Shown: positions 52,389 through 61,873, numbered from the stretch's first letter. The stretch is DNA of 64,000 nucleotides from Aerophototrophica crusticola (GCA_001939945.1 MOEB01000017.1:1-64000), one strand, 5' to 3'. Program-made: numbers and translations. Notes: generated from the letters alone by a model not told the origin.

Positions 52389-53672
52389 ATGGATAAGCAA
52401 GACACCCTTCCCGTCGTCGTCATCGGGGCCGGCCCGGTGGGCTTGGCCGCCGCCGCCCACCTGCTGGCCCGCGGGCTGGAGCCGCTGGTGCTGGAGGCGG
52501 CGGATGACGTGGCCGCCAACGTGCGGGACTGGGGCCATGTGCGGGTTTTCAGCCCCTGGCAGTTCAACATCGACAAGGAGGCCCGCCGCCTGCTGGAGGC
52601 GGAGGGCTGGCAGGCTCCCAACCCGAAGGCCCTACCCACCGGCGCGGAGATCGTGGAGCAGTACCTCCGCCCCCTGTCCCGGGTCCCGTCCATCGCCAAG
52701 GCGCTGCGCCTCGGCCACCGCGTCACCGCCATCACCCGCTTGTCCCAGGACAAGGTGAAGACGGCGGGGCGGGAGGCAACCCCCTTCCTGCTGCGAGTCC
52801 TGGCCGGGGGCAAGGAGACAGAGCTGCTGGCGAGCGCGGTGCTGGATGCGTCCGGCACCTGGGCCACGCCGAACCCGCTGGGCGCCAACGGCCTGCCCGC
52901 CATCGGGGAGCGGGAGGCCGCGGCGCGCATCGCCTACCGCATCCCGGACGCCACGGGCGCCGACCGGGCCCGGTATGCGGGAAAGCACACGGCCGTGGTG
53001 GGCGCCGGCCACTCCGCCGCCAATACGCTGCTGGACCTCGCGAGGCTGGCGGAGGAGGTTCCCGGCACGCGGTTGAGTTGGGTGGTACGCTCCGGCGACC
53101 TGGACCGCGCCTTCGGCGGGGGTGAGGCGGACGGGCTGGCGGCCCGCGGCGCCCTGGGCACGGCCTTGCGGCGCTTGCAGGAATCCGGCCGGCTGGAGCT
53201 GATGAACGGCTTCGCCGTGGCGCGGGTGGAGCAGACAGGCGGCAAACTCGCCCTGGTGGCCGGCGACGGTCGCCGGCTGGAGGGGGTGGATGAGGTGGTG
53301 GCCCTCACCGGCCAGCGCCCTGACCTGTCCCCGACGCGGGAGCTGCGGCTGAGGCTGGACCCCTGGCTGGAATGCACGGAGGCGCTGGGGCCGCTGATCG
53401 ACCCCAACCTGCACAGCTGCGGCACCGTCCGGCCCCACGGCGCGACGGAGCTGGCCCACCCGGAGCCGGGCTTCTTCACCGTCGGCATCAAAAGTTATGG
53501 CCGCGCCCCCACCTTCCTGATGGCCACGGGCTATGAGCAGGTCCGCTCCGTCGCCGCCTACCTGGCCGGGGACCTGGAGGCGGCGCGGGAGGTGCGGCTG
53601 GAACTGCCGGAGACGGGGGTCTGCAACAGCCGGCCGTCACCCGTGGCCAAGGCGAAGGGGTGTTGTGGTTGA
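52389..53672 (+). CDS. FAD/NAD(P)-dependent flavoprotein, arsenic-associated
   Basis: A 427-residue flavoprotein monooxygenase-like protein. The FAD motif is VVVIGAGPVGLAAAAHLLAR, followed by VRVFSPWQFNIDKEARRLLE. The NAD(P) motif is HTAVVGAGHSAANTLLDLAR, and EVVALTGQRPDL gives the conserved ATG-like motif. A Cys-rich tail, KAKGCCG, could bind a soft metal. Similar proteins sit in arsenic operons (ArsO-like); the reaction is not established. The promoter carries the double ArsR-like palindrome. It lies 20 bases upstream of the MFS transporter gene. Confidence 0.85.
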   Translation: MDKQDTLPVVVIGAGPVGLAAAAHLLARGLEPLVLEAADDVAANVRDWGHVRVFSPWQFNIDKEARRLLEAEGWQAPNPKALPTGAEIVEQYLRPLSRVPSIAKALRLGHRVTAITRLSQDKVKTAGREATPFLLRVLAGGKETELLASAVLDASGTWATPNPLGANGLPAIGEREAAARIAYRIPDATGADRARYAGKHTAVVGAGHSAANTLLDLARLAEEVPGTRLSWVVRSGDLDRAFGGGEADGLAARGALGTALRRLQESGRLELMNGFAVARVEQTGGKLALVAGDGRRLEGVDEVVALTGQRPDLSPTRELRLRLDPWLECTEALGPLIDPNLHSCGTVRPHGATELAHPEPGFFTVGIKSYGRAPTFLMATGYEQVRSVAAYLAGDLEAAREVRLELPETGVCNSRPSPVAKAKGCCG

Positions 53673-53692
53673 TGGCGGTGTAGGCTGCCGCC

Positions 53693-54904
53693 ATGGCCAC
53701 TGCCGCATCCCCCCTCCCCGCCCCGCCGCACCACGGTTTCGTCACCGGGCTCGGGGTCGCCCAGATCGTCGCGTGGGGCACCCTGCTCTACGCCTTCCCT
53801 TTGCTGGCCGGGCCCATGGCGGCGGAGCTGGGCTGGTCGAAGGCGGAGACGTACCTGCTGGCCTCCCTGTCGCTGGCCGTGTCGGGCTTGGCGGCGGTGC
53901 CGGTAGGCACGGCCATCGACAGGGGGCACGGGCGCGCGGTGATGGCCGGCGGGTCGGCCCTGGCGGCCCTGATGCTCTGGGGCTGGGGGCAGGCGACGGA
54001 AACCTGGCAGCTGGTGCTGGTCTTCGTCGGCATCGGGCTGGCCCAGGCCATGACGCTGTACGAGCCGGGCTTTGCCGTCATTGCCCGGCGGTTCGGGGCC
54101 CGGGCGCGGCAGGGCATCACCGCGCTGACCCTGTGGGGGGGCTTCGCCAGCACGGTCTTCATCCCCGTCACCCAGGCGATGCTGGACCGGGTGGGTTGGC
54201 GGGGGACGCTGGAAGGGTTGGCCCTGGCCACCCTGGTGCTGTGCCTGCCCTTGCACCTGCTGGTGGTTCGCCCCGACCTGGACCCGCCGCCGGAGCCGCC
54301 GGCACCGGGCGCGGGCGACGGCAGGGCCCTGCCCTGGGCCTTGCGGCAGCCGGCCTTCTGGGGCCTCGCCCTGGCCTTCACCGTCTATTACGCCACCTTC
54401 ACGGGGCTCACCTACCACCTCTACCCCCTGCTGGCCGAGCGGGGGCTGGAGTCGGCGGCCATCGTCGGGGCCCTGGCCCTGGTGGGGCCGGCCCAGGTGG
54501 CGGGCCGGGTGGCCGTGGCGGCCCTGGCGGCACGGGCGAGCATCCGGGCCGTGGGCGTCGCCTCCACCCTGGTGCTGCCGCTGGTGCTCACCGCCCTGCT
54601 GCTGCTGGGGAACAACCTTGTCCTGCTGGCGGCCTTCGCCCTGGCCTATGGGGCAGTGAACGGGATCATGACCATCGTCCGGGGCGCCGCCGTGCCGGAG
54701 ATGCTGACCCGCCAGGCCTATGGCGCCATCAACGGCGCGCTGACCCTACCCACCGCCGTGGTCCGCGCCCTGGCACCCATGCTGGCGGCGCTGCTGTGGG
54801 AGGCCAGCGGTTCCTATGACGGGGTGCTGGCGGCCTGCATCGCCGCCATGGCCGTGGTGGCGGCGTCCTTCTGGCTGGCGGCGCGGGCAAGCCCGAGGCC
54901 CTGA
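53693..54904 (+). CDS. MFS transporter, candidate arsenical efflux
   Basis: A 403-residue 12-helix major facilitator. The signature loop between helices 2 and 3 reads VGTAIDRGHGRAVMAGGSAL; other helices include LVLVFVGIGLAQAMTLYEPG and WGLALAFTVYYATFTGLTYH. It could export arsenite or methylated arsenicals, as MFS proteins such as ArsK or ArsJ do in other bacteria; here that rests on the ArsR-type operators and the ArsR gene, not on sequence proof. A perfect terminator follows. Confidence 0.85.
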   Translation: MATAASPLPAPPHHGFVTGLGVAQIVAWGTLLYAFPLLAGPMAAELGWSKAETYLLASLSLAVSGLAAVPVGTAIDRGHGRAVMAGGSALAALMLWGWGQATETWQLVLVFVGIGLAQAMTLYEPGFAVIARRFGARARQGITALTLWGGFASTVFIPVTQAMLDRVGWRGTLEGLALATLVLCLPLHLLVVRPDLDPPPEPPAPGAGDGRALPWALRQPAFWGLALAFTVYYATFTGLTYHLYPLLAERGLESAAIVGALALVGPAQVAGRVAVAALAARASIRAVGVASTLVLPLVLTALLLLGNNLVLLAAFALAYGAVNGIMTIVRGAAVPEMLTRQAYGAINGALTLPTAVVRALAPMLAALLWEASGSYDGVLAACIAAMAVVAASFWLAARASPRP

Positions 54905-54908
54905 CCTG

Positions 54909-54938
54909 GACCTGTTCCCAGCAGTTGGGAACAGGTTT
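54909..54938. terminator. Strong intrinsic terminator after the MFS gene
   Basis: CCTGTTCCCA (54911-54920) and TGGGAACAGG (54926-54935) form a perfect stem with loop GCAGT, extended by an A-T pair, followed by TTTAG. It separates the plus-strand ars-like genes from the convergent regulator gene. Confidence 0.85.
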
Positions 54939-54986
54939 AGCCATTCAAGTTCCTCAGCCGCTGGCGCCACTCAGCGGCACCACGCT

Positions 54987-55406
54987 CTAGCAGCACTGCT
55001 TCGCGGAGTCGGCCGGGCGCGGCACGGGCCTCGCGCAGCATTCCTCCCGCAGGAAGGCCAGCAGGGCGTCCATCCGGGGATAGATGGGGCGGCAGTACAG
55101 GATGCGGCCGTCCCTCTGCTGGCTGATCAGCCCGGCCTCCAGCAACTGCTTCACATGGTGGGACAGGGTAGAGGGGATGACGCCCAGCTCCTCCCCCAGC
55201 GCCCCCACGGGCATCCCGTCGTCCCCCGCCTGCACCAGCCGCCGATAGATGGCGAGGCGCGTGGGGTGGCCCAGCTCGGCGAAGCAGCGGGCGGCCGTCT
55301 CAAGGTCCATGGGCGCCATGGCGGGAAGTCCGGGATTGGTGCTGTGGTCCGCGGAATATGGCGTGGCCGGGGCGGTGATGCCAGCCATCCAGGCTTGGCC
55401 GGTCAT
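54987..55406 (-). CDS. arsR: ArsR-family metalloregulator
   Basis: A 139-residue winged-helix repressor. The core begins ARCFAELGHPTRLAIYRRLV; the recognition helix is in LGVIPSTLSHHVKQLLEAGL, then the wing SQQRDGRILYCRPIYPRMDA. The C-terminal tail carries cysteine pairs (LREECCARPVPR and SAKQCC) that could hold As(III), as in ArsR variants with a C-terminal site. AAGGGG lies eight bases before the ATG at 55406, which gives an extra 29-residue N-terminus; starts at 55388 and 55319 lack a good ribosome site. Convergent with the transporter gene. Confidence 0.88.
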   Translation of the reverse strand: MTGQAWMAGITAPATPYSADHSTNPGLPAMAPMDLETAARCFAELGHPTRLAIYRRLVQAGDDGMPVGALGEELGVIPSTLSHHVKQLLEAGLISQQRDGRILYCRPIYPRMDALLAFLREECCARPVPRPADSAKQCC

Positions 55407-55475
55407 GCACTTGCCCCTTGGCAGGGACGCGGGTGAACGGTATCCAGCTAGCCAACACCTCAAGGGAGCCAGCCA

Positions 55476-55691
55476 ATGCGTTCGTTCGACGGACAGCGAT
55501 CCGACAACCAGCCGATCCGCCGCACGCCCGACCAGAAGCGCCGGGCCCTGCTGCAGATGGAGACCGAGCTGGCGGCCTTGCCGGCCAAGGCCACCCCCAC
55601 CCTGCGCGCCAGCCTGGAAGCCCGCATCAAGGCGTTGAAGGAAGAGCTGGCCAATGGCGGCCCGCCCCGGCGGGAGCGTGACCGGGACTGA
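55476..55691 (+). CDS. Small charged helical protein
   Basis: A 71-residue hydrophilic product. IRRTPDQKRRALLQMETELA and KATPTLRASLEARIKALKEE form amphipathic helices. It is charged throughout and lacks a membrane segment. Unknown family. It has AAGGGAG at good spacing, its own ATG at 55476, and is divergent from the ArsR gene by 69 bases, so the region holds two divergent promoters. It may be a small DNA- or protein-binding factor. Confidence 0.65.
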   Translation: MRSFDGQRSDNQPIRRTPDQKRRALLQMETELAALPAKATPTLRASLEARIKALKEELANGGPPRRERDRD

Positions 55692-55742
55692 CCGCCCGGC
55701 CCGACCCTGCCCACCCCGGCCCCGTCGCGGGCCGGGCCCGAT

Positions 55743-55771
55743 GGGGTGACGCCGCGGCCGGCGGTCACCCC
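55743..55771. terminator. Hairpin at the 3' end of the HisKA_2 kinase gene
   Basis: GGGGTGAC (55743-55750) and GTCACCCC (55764-55771) form a perfect 8-bp stem. It includes the stop codon of the minus-strand kinase and faces the end of the small plus-strand gene. There is no clear T-run, so termination is likely but not certain. Confidence 0.45.
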
Positions 55772-57081
55772 AGGGGGAACTCCAGCCGCACGGACGTGCC
55801 CCCCGGCCCCGTCTCCAGCGACAGTTTCCCATCCACCTGGTCCGCCAGGCTTTCCAGCAGCCGCATCCCCATGCCGGAACCCCGGTTTTCCCGCGGCATC
55901 CCGACCCCGTCATCCGACACCAGCAGGTGGCCCAGCACCCCCTTTGGGCTGCGCCCCAGCCGCACCGTCACCTGCCCGCCCCGTCCCGCCGGGAAGGCGT
56001 GCTTCAGGGCGTTGGCCACCGCCTCGTTGACGATCAGGCCGATGGCGACGGCATTGTCGAGGGTGCCCGGCACCGCCTCCACCCGGCAATCCAGCAGCAC
56101 GTCGTCGCGACCCGCCAACCCGTGCGCGGCCGTGGCCACGTCGCCCAGGAAGCTGTCGAAGCCCAGCTCGGACAGGCAGCGTGATCCCAGCAGCCGGCGC
56201 TGCACCGCTGCCACGGCCCCCAGACGCCCGGCCAGCCGGCGCAGCGGCCCGGCCAGCGCTTCCTCCGTCCCCGGCCCCAGTTCCATGTCCACCAGCGTCA
56301 GGGCGAGCTGCAGGTTGTTGTAGACCCGGTGCACCACCTCCCGCATCAGCAGGTCCCGTTCCCCCAGGGCACGGCGCAGGGCGGTGACGTCGGTGGCCAA
56401 CCCTTCCACCCGGTCCGGCCCGGGACGGACGTCCAGCAGCACGTGGAGGGTGCGGCCGTCGGCGCCGCGGAACTCCACCTCCGCCCCGCGCAGGCCGTCT
56501 TCGGTCATCTCATGCCAGACGCCCGGGGCGCCGGCGCCCTGCATCAGGGACACAAGGTTCGTTCCCGCCAAATCGTCAAAGCCCAGCAGGCGATGCAGGG
56601 CGGGGTTGGCCTCCAGCAAGGTCCCGTCGCGGCGGGACAGGAAGACGCCCACCCCCACCCGGCTGAACAGGGACCGGTAACGGTCCTCCGCCTCCCTCAG
56701 CGATCGCCGCTCCGCCTGCCGGCGCACCAGCCCTTCCAGCGCGCCCCGCAGGCGCGGCATGCGCTCCCGGCCCTTCAGGACATAGTCGTCGATGCCGGCC
56801 TTCATGGCTTCCACCGCGCCTTCCTCCCCCTGGCTGCCGGTGAACAGCACGGCGGCGCAGTCGGGGTTGGCGGCCTTCAGACGGCGGAACACTTCCAGCC
56901 CCGTGGACCAGCCGAGGGAGAAGTCAAGCACGGCCACGTCCGGTGCGCCGTCTGCCAGGGCTTGGTCCAGTTCCTCCGGCGTGCCGACGGCGGCGATGTC
57001 CGCCCCGGGCAGGGCCTGTGCCACGGTCCGCCCGGTCAGGAACCGGTCATCCGGATTGTCGTCCACCACAAGGACACGCAT
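55765..57081 (-). CDS. REC-PAS-HisKA_2 sensor kinase
   Basis: A 438-residue protein with the receiver at the N-terminus (MRVLVVDDNPDDRFLTGRTV, Asp53 in VAVLDFSLGWSTGLEVF, Lys in DDYVLKGRERM), a PAS domain (about 140-225) and a HisKA_2 box (LLMREVVHRVYNNLQLALTL, His241), then an ATPase domain (LIVNEAVANALKHAFPA, SDDGVGMPRENRGSGMGMRL). A receiver fused ahead of its own kinase suggests a phosphorelay input. GGAGGTG lies seven bases before the ATG at 57081; a longer frame to 57498 is rejected. About 247 bases separate it from the divergent cytochrome gene. Confidence 0.92.
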   Translation of the reverse strand: MRVLVVDDNPDDRFLTGRTVAQALPGADIAAVGTPEELDQALADGAPDVAVLDFSLGWSTGLEVFRRLKAANPDCAAVLFTGSQGEEGAVEAMKAGIDDYVLKGRERMPRLRGALEGLVRRQAERRSLREAEDRYRSLFSRVGVGVFLSRRDGTLLEANPALHRLLGFDDLAGTNLVSLMQGAGAPGVWHEMTEDGLRGAEVEFRGADGRTLHVLLDVRPGPDRVEGLATDVTALRRALGERDLLMREVVHRVYNNLQLALTLVDMELGPGTEEALAGPLRRLAGRLGAVAAVQRRLLGSRCLSELGFDSFLGDVATAAHGLAGRDDVLLDCRVEAVPGTLDNAVAIGLIVNEAVANALKHAFPAGRGGQVTVRLGRSPKGVLGHLLVSDDGVGMPRENRGSGMGMRLLESLADQVDGKLSLETGPGGTSVRLEFPLG

Positions 57082-57328
57082 CAGCGGCACCTCCCACCCT
57101 GGCGAGCCAACACCGGAAGCCCCGGCGCGGTTGCGCCCTCCCCCACCGGAGTGGGAGGCGGAGCGGGATTGCGGCAGGACGAAGCGAGCCGGCCTATGCC
57201 AGAACCCGATAATGCGGTGTGCAGAAAATTCGACCTCACGCTTATGGGGTAGATTAACTATTGCCAAGGGGAACGCCTTCTGCTGAAGTCCTACGACCAA
57301 TAATGCATTCGCGAGTAGGGGGAGAGCG

Positions 57329-59818
57329 ATGCATCTGAAAAAGGTTGTGGTTGGCGCCGGTATGGCGCTTGGCGTCCTGGCATTGGCCGGGTGTGGGGAT
57401 GACAATCCGAAGCCTGGGCACGTGCTGGACGAGGCCAAGCGGGCCGGTCGCACGGTGGCATCCTTCCCGGCGGCTGACGAGGACTTCTTCAAGGACATGG
57501 ACGGGGGTTACCGGGGGGTGAACCTGTCCAAGGCGGAGGTCCAGGGGCGCAACAACTGGATCATCTGGACCGGTGGCAACGACCGGCTCTGGGACCATCT
57601 GACCAACAGCGCCTTCGGCACCTTCGACCTGCTGAAGACCATCAGCAACCATCCCAGCCTGAAGGCCAGCCGCGACAACCGCTGGGGCTACCTTGGCCTG
57701 GTGAACGAGCCCTGCTTCAAGAAGGCCGAGAAGGGCGACCCCGACCGGTTCGGCCTATGGCTTGACGTGCGCGACCCGTCCTGCGCCCCCGACCCCTTCG
57801 CCGACGAGGCCAAGTACCCCGGCGTGAAGATCGGCGCCCGCGGCCAGGACCTCGGCAAGGGCAAGACCCTGCCGGTGGGCTCCTACTACGGCTATCCCAC
57901 GGGCATCGTCGGCTTGCGCCTGTTCCCCAACCCGGACTTCGACGCCAAGGCGGCGGCCGAGTGGGACGCGGAGCGGTACTACACCGACCCGAGCTATTAC
58001 AACCGCAAGGACCTGGTCCGGCCCTACAGGGTCGGAATGGGCTGCGGTTTCTGCCATGTGGGCCCGGACCCGGTTAACCCGCCGGCCGATCCGGAAAACC
58101 CAAAGTGGGAGAATTTGAGCAGCGTCGTCGGCGCCCAGTTCTTCTGGATCGACCGCATCTTCGCCTGGAACGCGGACCAGAAGAACTTCATGGTCCAGCT
58201 GGTGCACACCTCGCGGCCGGGCACGCTGGACACGTCGCTGGTCTCCACCGACTACATCAACAACCCACGCACCATGAATGCCGTCTACATGACGGCGGAA
58301 CGGCTGGAGACGGCGCTGAAGCTGGGCAAGGAGCGGCTGGCCGGGGGCGCCCTGAACAACAAGCAGTTCCAGGACTTCCAGGGTTATGAGGACTTCAACA
58401 AGTTCTACAAGGCCCCGGACACGGTCTGGACACCCCATGTGCTGAAGGACGGGGCCGACAGCGTCGGCGTGCTGGGCGCGCTGAACCGCGTCTACATCAA
58501 CATCGGCCTGTTCAGCGAGGAGTGGCTGCTGCACTTCAACCCGTTGGTGGGCGGCAAGACGGTCAGCCCCATCAAGATCGAGGACGGCCGCAAGAACTCC
58601 GTTTACTGGCAGGCGACCGAAGCGCAGACGCCGCTGGTGGCCCAGTTCTTCCTGAACAAGGACATCGGCGCCCCGCACAAGCTGGCCGACGCCCCCGGCG
58701 GCAAAGCCCACATGACCGCGGACCCCGCGGTCCTGGAGCAGGGCAAGGTGGTTTTCGCCGAGAACTGCGCCGCCTGCCATTCCAGCAAGCAACCCGACCT
58801 TCCCGCCGGTGTGGACCCGCGGGACAGCGCCGGGCCCGACTACCTGAAACGGTTCGATGCCTGGTGGGCCCATGTGCAAACCGAAGGCTACAAGGCCAAG
58901 ATGCGGGAGATCGTGCTGGCACCCGACTTCCTGAACGGCAATTACCTGTCCACCGACAAGCGCGTGCCGGTGACGCTGCTGGAAACGAACGCCTGCAGCC
59001 CGCTGGCCACCAACGCCATCGCCAACAACATCTGGGACAACTTCTCCAGCCAGTCCTACAAGGACCTGCCGTCGGTGGGCACCATCACGGTGCGCCACCC
59101 CATCACGGGTGAGCCGAGCAGCTACCAGATGCCGGCGGGCGGTCGCGGCTATACCCGCGTGCCCAGCTTGGCGAGCCTGTGGTCGACGGCACCCTACCTG
59201 TTGAACAACACCGTCGGGCCGGACATGGGGGCTTACAGCCCGAACCCGACCGTGGAGTACCGGGTGCAGACCTTCGAGGCCTCCATGCGCCAGATGCTCT
59301 GGCCGGAGACACGCAAGAAGGACAAGGTCCTGGGCGACAAGGGCGTGGGTGAGATCTACCGCACCACGGCGCAGAGCTACCTATCCGTCCCTGCCGGCTA
59401 CCTGCCCGAGGGGCTGCAAGGCCTGCTGAACCCGCTGAACCGCTGGTTCCCCTGGCTGTTCGGCGAGGGTGGCGTGCGGATCGGCCCGATCCCGGCCGGC
59501 ACCCCGGTGAACCTGCTGTCGAACCTGGAACTCCGCCTGGACGACGCCAGCCTGGGCGAGAACCTGAAGCAGGACGCCAAGCTGCTGGAACTGCTGCTGA
59601 AGGGTACCAAGGACCTGAAGGCGCTGCCGGAGAACGCGACGGACGAGCAGGCGCGGGCGGTCTTCGCCAACCTGGTCAACCCCCTGCTGAAGCTGAGCAA
59701 ATGCCCGGACTTCGAGGTGAACCGGGGCCACTATTTCGGCACCGGCCGGGTGCCGGGGACCAAGGCGCTGACCGATCAGGAAAAGGACGCCCTGATCGAG
59801 TTCCTGAAGACCTTCTGA
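57329..59818 (+). CDS. Large diheme c-type cytochrome lipoprotein
   Basis: An 829-residue exported lipoprotein. The signal ends in LALAGCGDD, with Cys22 the lipidation site. Two heme c motifs are seen: CGFCH at residues 239-243 and CAACH at 480-484. Long stretches around them (GSYYGYPTGIVGLRLFPNPD, GGYRGVNLSKAEVQGRNNWI) are not those of small cytochromes. It recalls the RoxA/RoxB class of large diheme oxygenases, but I cannot place it firmly. The periplasmic or outer-leaflet position and the GMC gene 78 bases downstream suggest it accepts electrons from that oxidoreductase. A terminator-like hairpin follows. Confidence 0.85.
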   Translation: MHLKKVVVGAGMALGVLALAGCGDDNPKPGHVLDEAKRAGRTVASFPAADEDFFKDMDGGYRGVNLSKAEVQGRNNWIIWTGGNDRLWDHLTNSAFGTFDLLKTISNHPSLKASRDNRWGYLGLVNEPCFKKAEKGDPDRFGLWLDVRDPSCAPDPFADEAKYPGVKIGARGQDLGKGKTLPVGSYYGYPTGIVGLRLFPNPDFDAKAAAEWDAERYYTDPSYYNRKDLVRPYRVGMGCGFCHVGPDPVNPPADPENPKWENLSSVVGAQFFWIDRIFAWNADQKNFMVQLVHTSRPGTLDTSLVSTDYINNPRTMNAVYMTAERLETALKLGKERLAGGALNNKQFQDFQGYEDFNKFYKAPDTVWTPHVLKDGADSVGVLGALNRVYINIGLFSEEWLLHFNPLVGGKTVSPIKIEDGRKNSVYWQATEAQTPLVAQFFLNKDIGAPHKLADAPGGKAHMTADPAVLEQGKVVFAENCAACHSSKQPDLPAGVDPRDSAGPDYLKRFDAWWAHVQTEGYKAKMREIVLAPDFLNGNYLSTDKRVPVTLLETNACSPLATNAIANNIWDNFSSQSYKDLPSVGTITVRHPITGEPSSYQMPAGGRGYTRVPSLASLWSTAPYLLNNTVGPDMGAYSPNPTVEYRVQTFEASMRQMLWPETRKKDKVLGDKGVGEIYRTTAQSYLSVPAGYLPEGLQGLLNPLNRWFPWLFGEGGVRIGPIPAGTPVNLLSNLELRLDDASLGENLKQDAKLLELLLKGTKDLKALPENATDEQARAVFANLVNPLLKLSKCPDFEVNRGHYFGTGRVPGTKALTDQEKDALIEFLKTF

Positions 59819-59826
59819 TCGTGACG

Positions 59827-59856
59827 GCGGGGCCGGCCCGGGGGGACCGGCCCCGC
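59827..59856 (+). terminator. GC-rich hairpin after the cytochrome gene
   Basis: GCGGGGCCGG (59827-59836) and CCGGCCCCGC (59847-59856) form a perfect 10-bp stem with a 10-base loop, followed by TTCCTTCC. It may be a partial terminator or mRNA-processing signal, reducing expression of the downstream GMC gene relative to the cytochrome. Confidence 0.65.
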
Positions 59857-59896
59857 TTCCTTCCACCTGACAATCGACTGAACCGGGGGACGGGCC

Positions 59897-61792
59897 ATGT
59901 CGGGCGCGGACAAGGGATACGAGTACATCGTCGTGGGTTCCGGTGCCGGCGGCGGCACGCTGGCAGCCCGGCTGGCGGAGGCGGGCAAGCGCGTGGTCCT
60001 GCTGGAGGCCGGCGGCGACCCGCGCAAGCTGCGGGGGGGTGACCCCACCAGCGACGGGGTGAACCGGCTGCCGGAGGACTATGACGTCCCGGCCTTCCAC
60101 CCCTTCGCCTCGGAGAACGAGGCGATGCGCTGGGACTTCTTCGTCCGCCACTATGCCGACACCGCACAGCAGGAGCGGGACCCGAAATATGTGCGGGAGT
60201 TCGAGGGCAAGCCCGTGGACGGCGTGCTGTACCCGCGCGCCGGCACCCTGGGCGGCTGCACCGCCCACAATGCCCAGATCATGGTCTACCCGCACAATGA
60301 CGACTGGGACAACATCGCCCGACTGACGGGCGACACGTCCTGGTCGGCCAAGAACATGCGCAAGGTGTTCGAGCGCATGGAGAATTGCCAGTACCGCTTC
60401 TTCCTGTATCGCTGGCTGGCCAAGCTGGGCATCAACCCCACCCGGCACGGCTGGGGTGGCTGGATGCATACCCAGAAGGCCATCCCCATCGAGGCCCTGG
60501 GCGACGAGGACCTGGTCACCACCATCGTGGACAGCGCCGCCAAGGCCATCAAGGCCCAGCCCGACAAGGAGAAAGGCCTGGAATGGCTGCTGCAGGGCCA
60601 GGGCGACCCCAATGACTGGCGGCTGGTGAAGCAGAACGCGACCGGCCTGCGCTACCCGCCCCTGTCGAACCGCAACCACCAGCGCATGGGCGCCCGGGAA
60701 CGGGTGATCGAGGTGCAGGAGCGGTTCCCGGACCGGCTCACCGTCATCCTGGACGCGCTGGTCACCCGCGTGCTGTTCGCCGAGGACGACCCGACACGGG
60801 CGGTCGGCGTGGAATACATGCAGGGACAGCGCCTGTACCGCGCCCACTGGAACCCGTCAGAGGGTGAGCCGGAGCGGAAGGCGCTCTATTGCACAGGGGA
60901 GGTGATCCTCTGTGGCGGTGCCTTCAACACGCCGCAGCTGCTGATGCTGTCGGGTATCGGCCCGGTGGACCACCTTGCCCAACACGGGATCACGCCGCGG
61001 GTGGACCTGCCCGGCGTGGGCAGCAACATGCAGGACCGCTACGAGGTCGGCGTCGTCAACGAGATGAAGGACGATTGGGAAGTGCTGAAGGGCGCCAAGT
61101 TCGCCCCCGGCGACCCCCAGTTCCGGGAGTGGGAGGACGGGCGCGGCGGCGTCTACACCACCAACGGGGCGGTGCTGGCGGTGATCAAGCGCTCCTTCGC
61201 GGACCGGCCCCTGCCCGACCTGTTCTGCTTCGCCCTGCTGGGCTTGTTCAAGGGCTACTTCCCAGGCTATTCCAAGCTGTTCCCGGAGCACCTGAACTAC
61301 ATGACCTGGGCCATCCTGAAGGCCCACACCAACAACCGCGCCGGGACGGTCCGGCTGCGTTCCGCCGACCCGCGGGACACGCCGCTGATCGACTTCCACT
61401 ACTTCGAGGAAGGCACTCCCGATGGCGGGGAGGACCTGGATTCGGTGGTGGCGGGGATCAAGTTCGTCCGCACCATGACCAAGCCCCTGAAGAAGGCCGG
61501 CCTGATCGTCAAGGAACACCTGCCTGGCGAGCACCTGGAGACGGACGAGGAGTTGCGCCAGTTCGTGCGTGACGTGGCCTGGGGCCACCATGCCTCCTGC
61601 ACCTGCCCCATTGGCAATCGGGAGGATGGCGGCGTGCTGACCAGCGACTTCCGGGTGCACGGGACCAAGGGCCTGCGGGTGGTGGATGCCAGCGTCTTCC
61701 CCCGCATCCCCGGCTTCTTCATCGTCAGCGCCGTCTACATGGTGGCGGAAAAGGCCGCCGACGTGATCCTGCAACAGTCCGGCCAGGCCTGA
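59897..61792 (+). CDS. GMC-family FAD oxidoreductase
   Basis: A 631-residue flavoprotein. The FAD motif is IVVGSGAGGGTLAARLAEAG with LLEAGGDPRKLRGGDPTS. The GMC signature is AGTLGGCTAHNAQIMVYPHN and CGGAFNTPQLLMLSGIG. The active-site His is in VAWGHHASCTCPIG, with DASVFPRIPGFFIVSAVYM at the C-terminus. Members oxidise alcohols or cholesterol-type substrates. No signal peptide is seen, so it may act in the cytoplasm or be carried with a partner. Neighbours are the diheme cytochrome and the patatin, suggesting a membrane-linked oxidation of a lipid-derived alcohol; that is inference. Confidence 0.92.
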   Translation: MSGADKGYEYIVVGSGAGGGTLAARLAEAGKRVVLLEAGGDPRKLRGGDPTSDGVNRLPEDYDVPAFHPFASENEAMRWDFFVRHYADTAQQERDPKYVREFEGKPVDGVLYPRAGTLGGCTAHNAQIMVYPHNDDWDNIARLTGDTSWSAKNMRKVFERMENCQYRFFLYRWLAKLGINPTRHGWGGWMHTQKAIPIEALGDEDLVTTIVDSAAKAIKAQPDKEKGLEWLLQGQGDPNDWRLVKQNATGLRYPPLSNRNHQRMGARERVIEVQERFPDRLTVILDALVTRVLFAEDDPTRAVGVEYMQGQRLYRAHWNPSEGEPERKALYCTGEVILCGGAFNTPQLLMLSGIGPVDHLAQHGITPRVDLPGVGSNMQDRYEVGVVNEMKDDWEVLKGAKFAPGDPQFREWEDGRGGVYTTNGAVLAVIKRSFADRPLPDLFCFALLGLFKGYFPGYSKLFPEHLNYMTWAILKAHTNNRAGTVRLRSADPRDTPLIDFHYFEEGTPDGGEDLDSVVAGIKFVRTMTKPLKKAGLIVKEHLPGEHLETDEELRQFVRDVAWGHHASCTCPIGNREDGGVLTSDFRVHGTKGLRVVDASVFPRIPGFFIVSAVYMVAEKAADVILQQSGQA

Positions 61793-61873
61793 CCCTGCCT
61801 GCCCCCCGCGTCCCCCGCGCGGCGGCGGGGGAGCGGTTCCCCGACCAGCCGCCGCCAAGAAACGGGGGCAATC

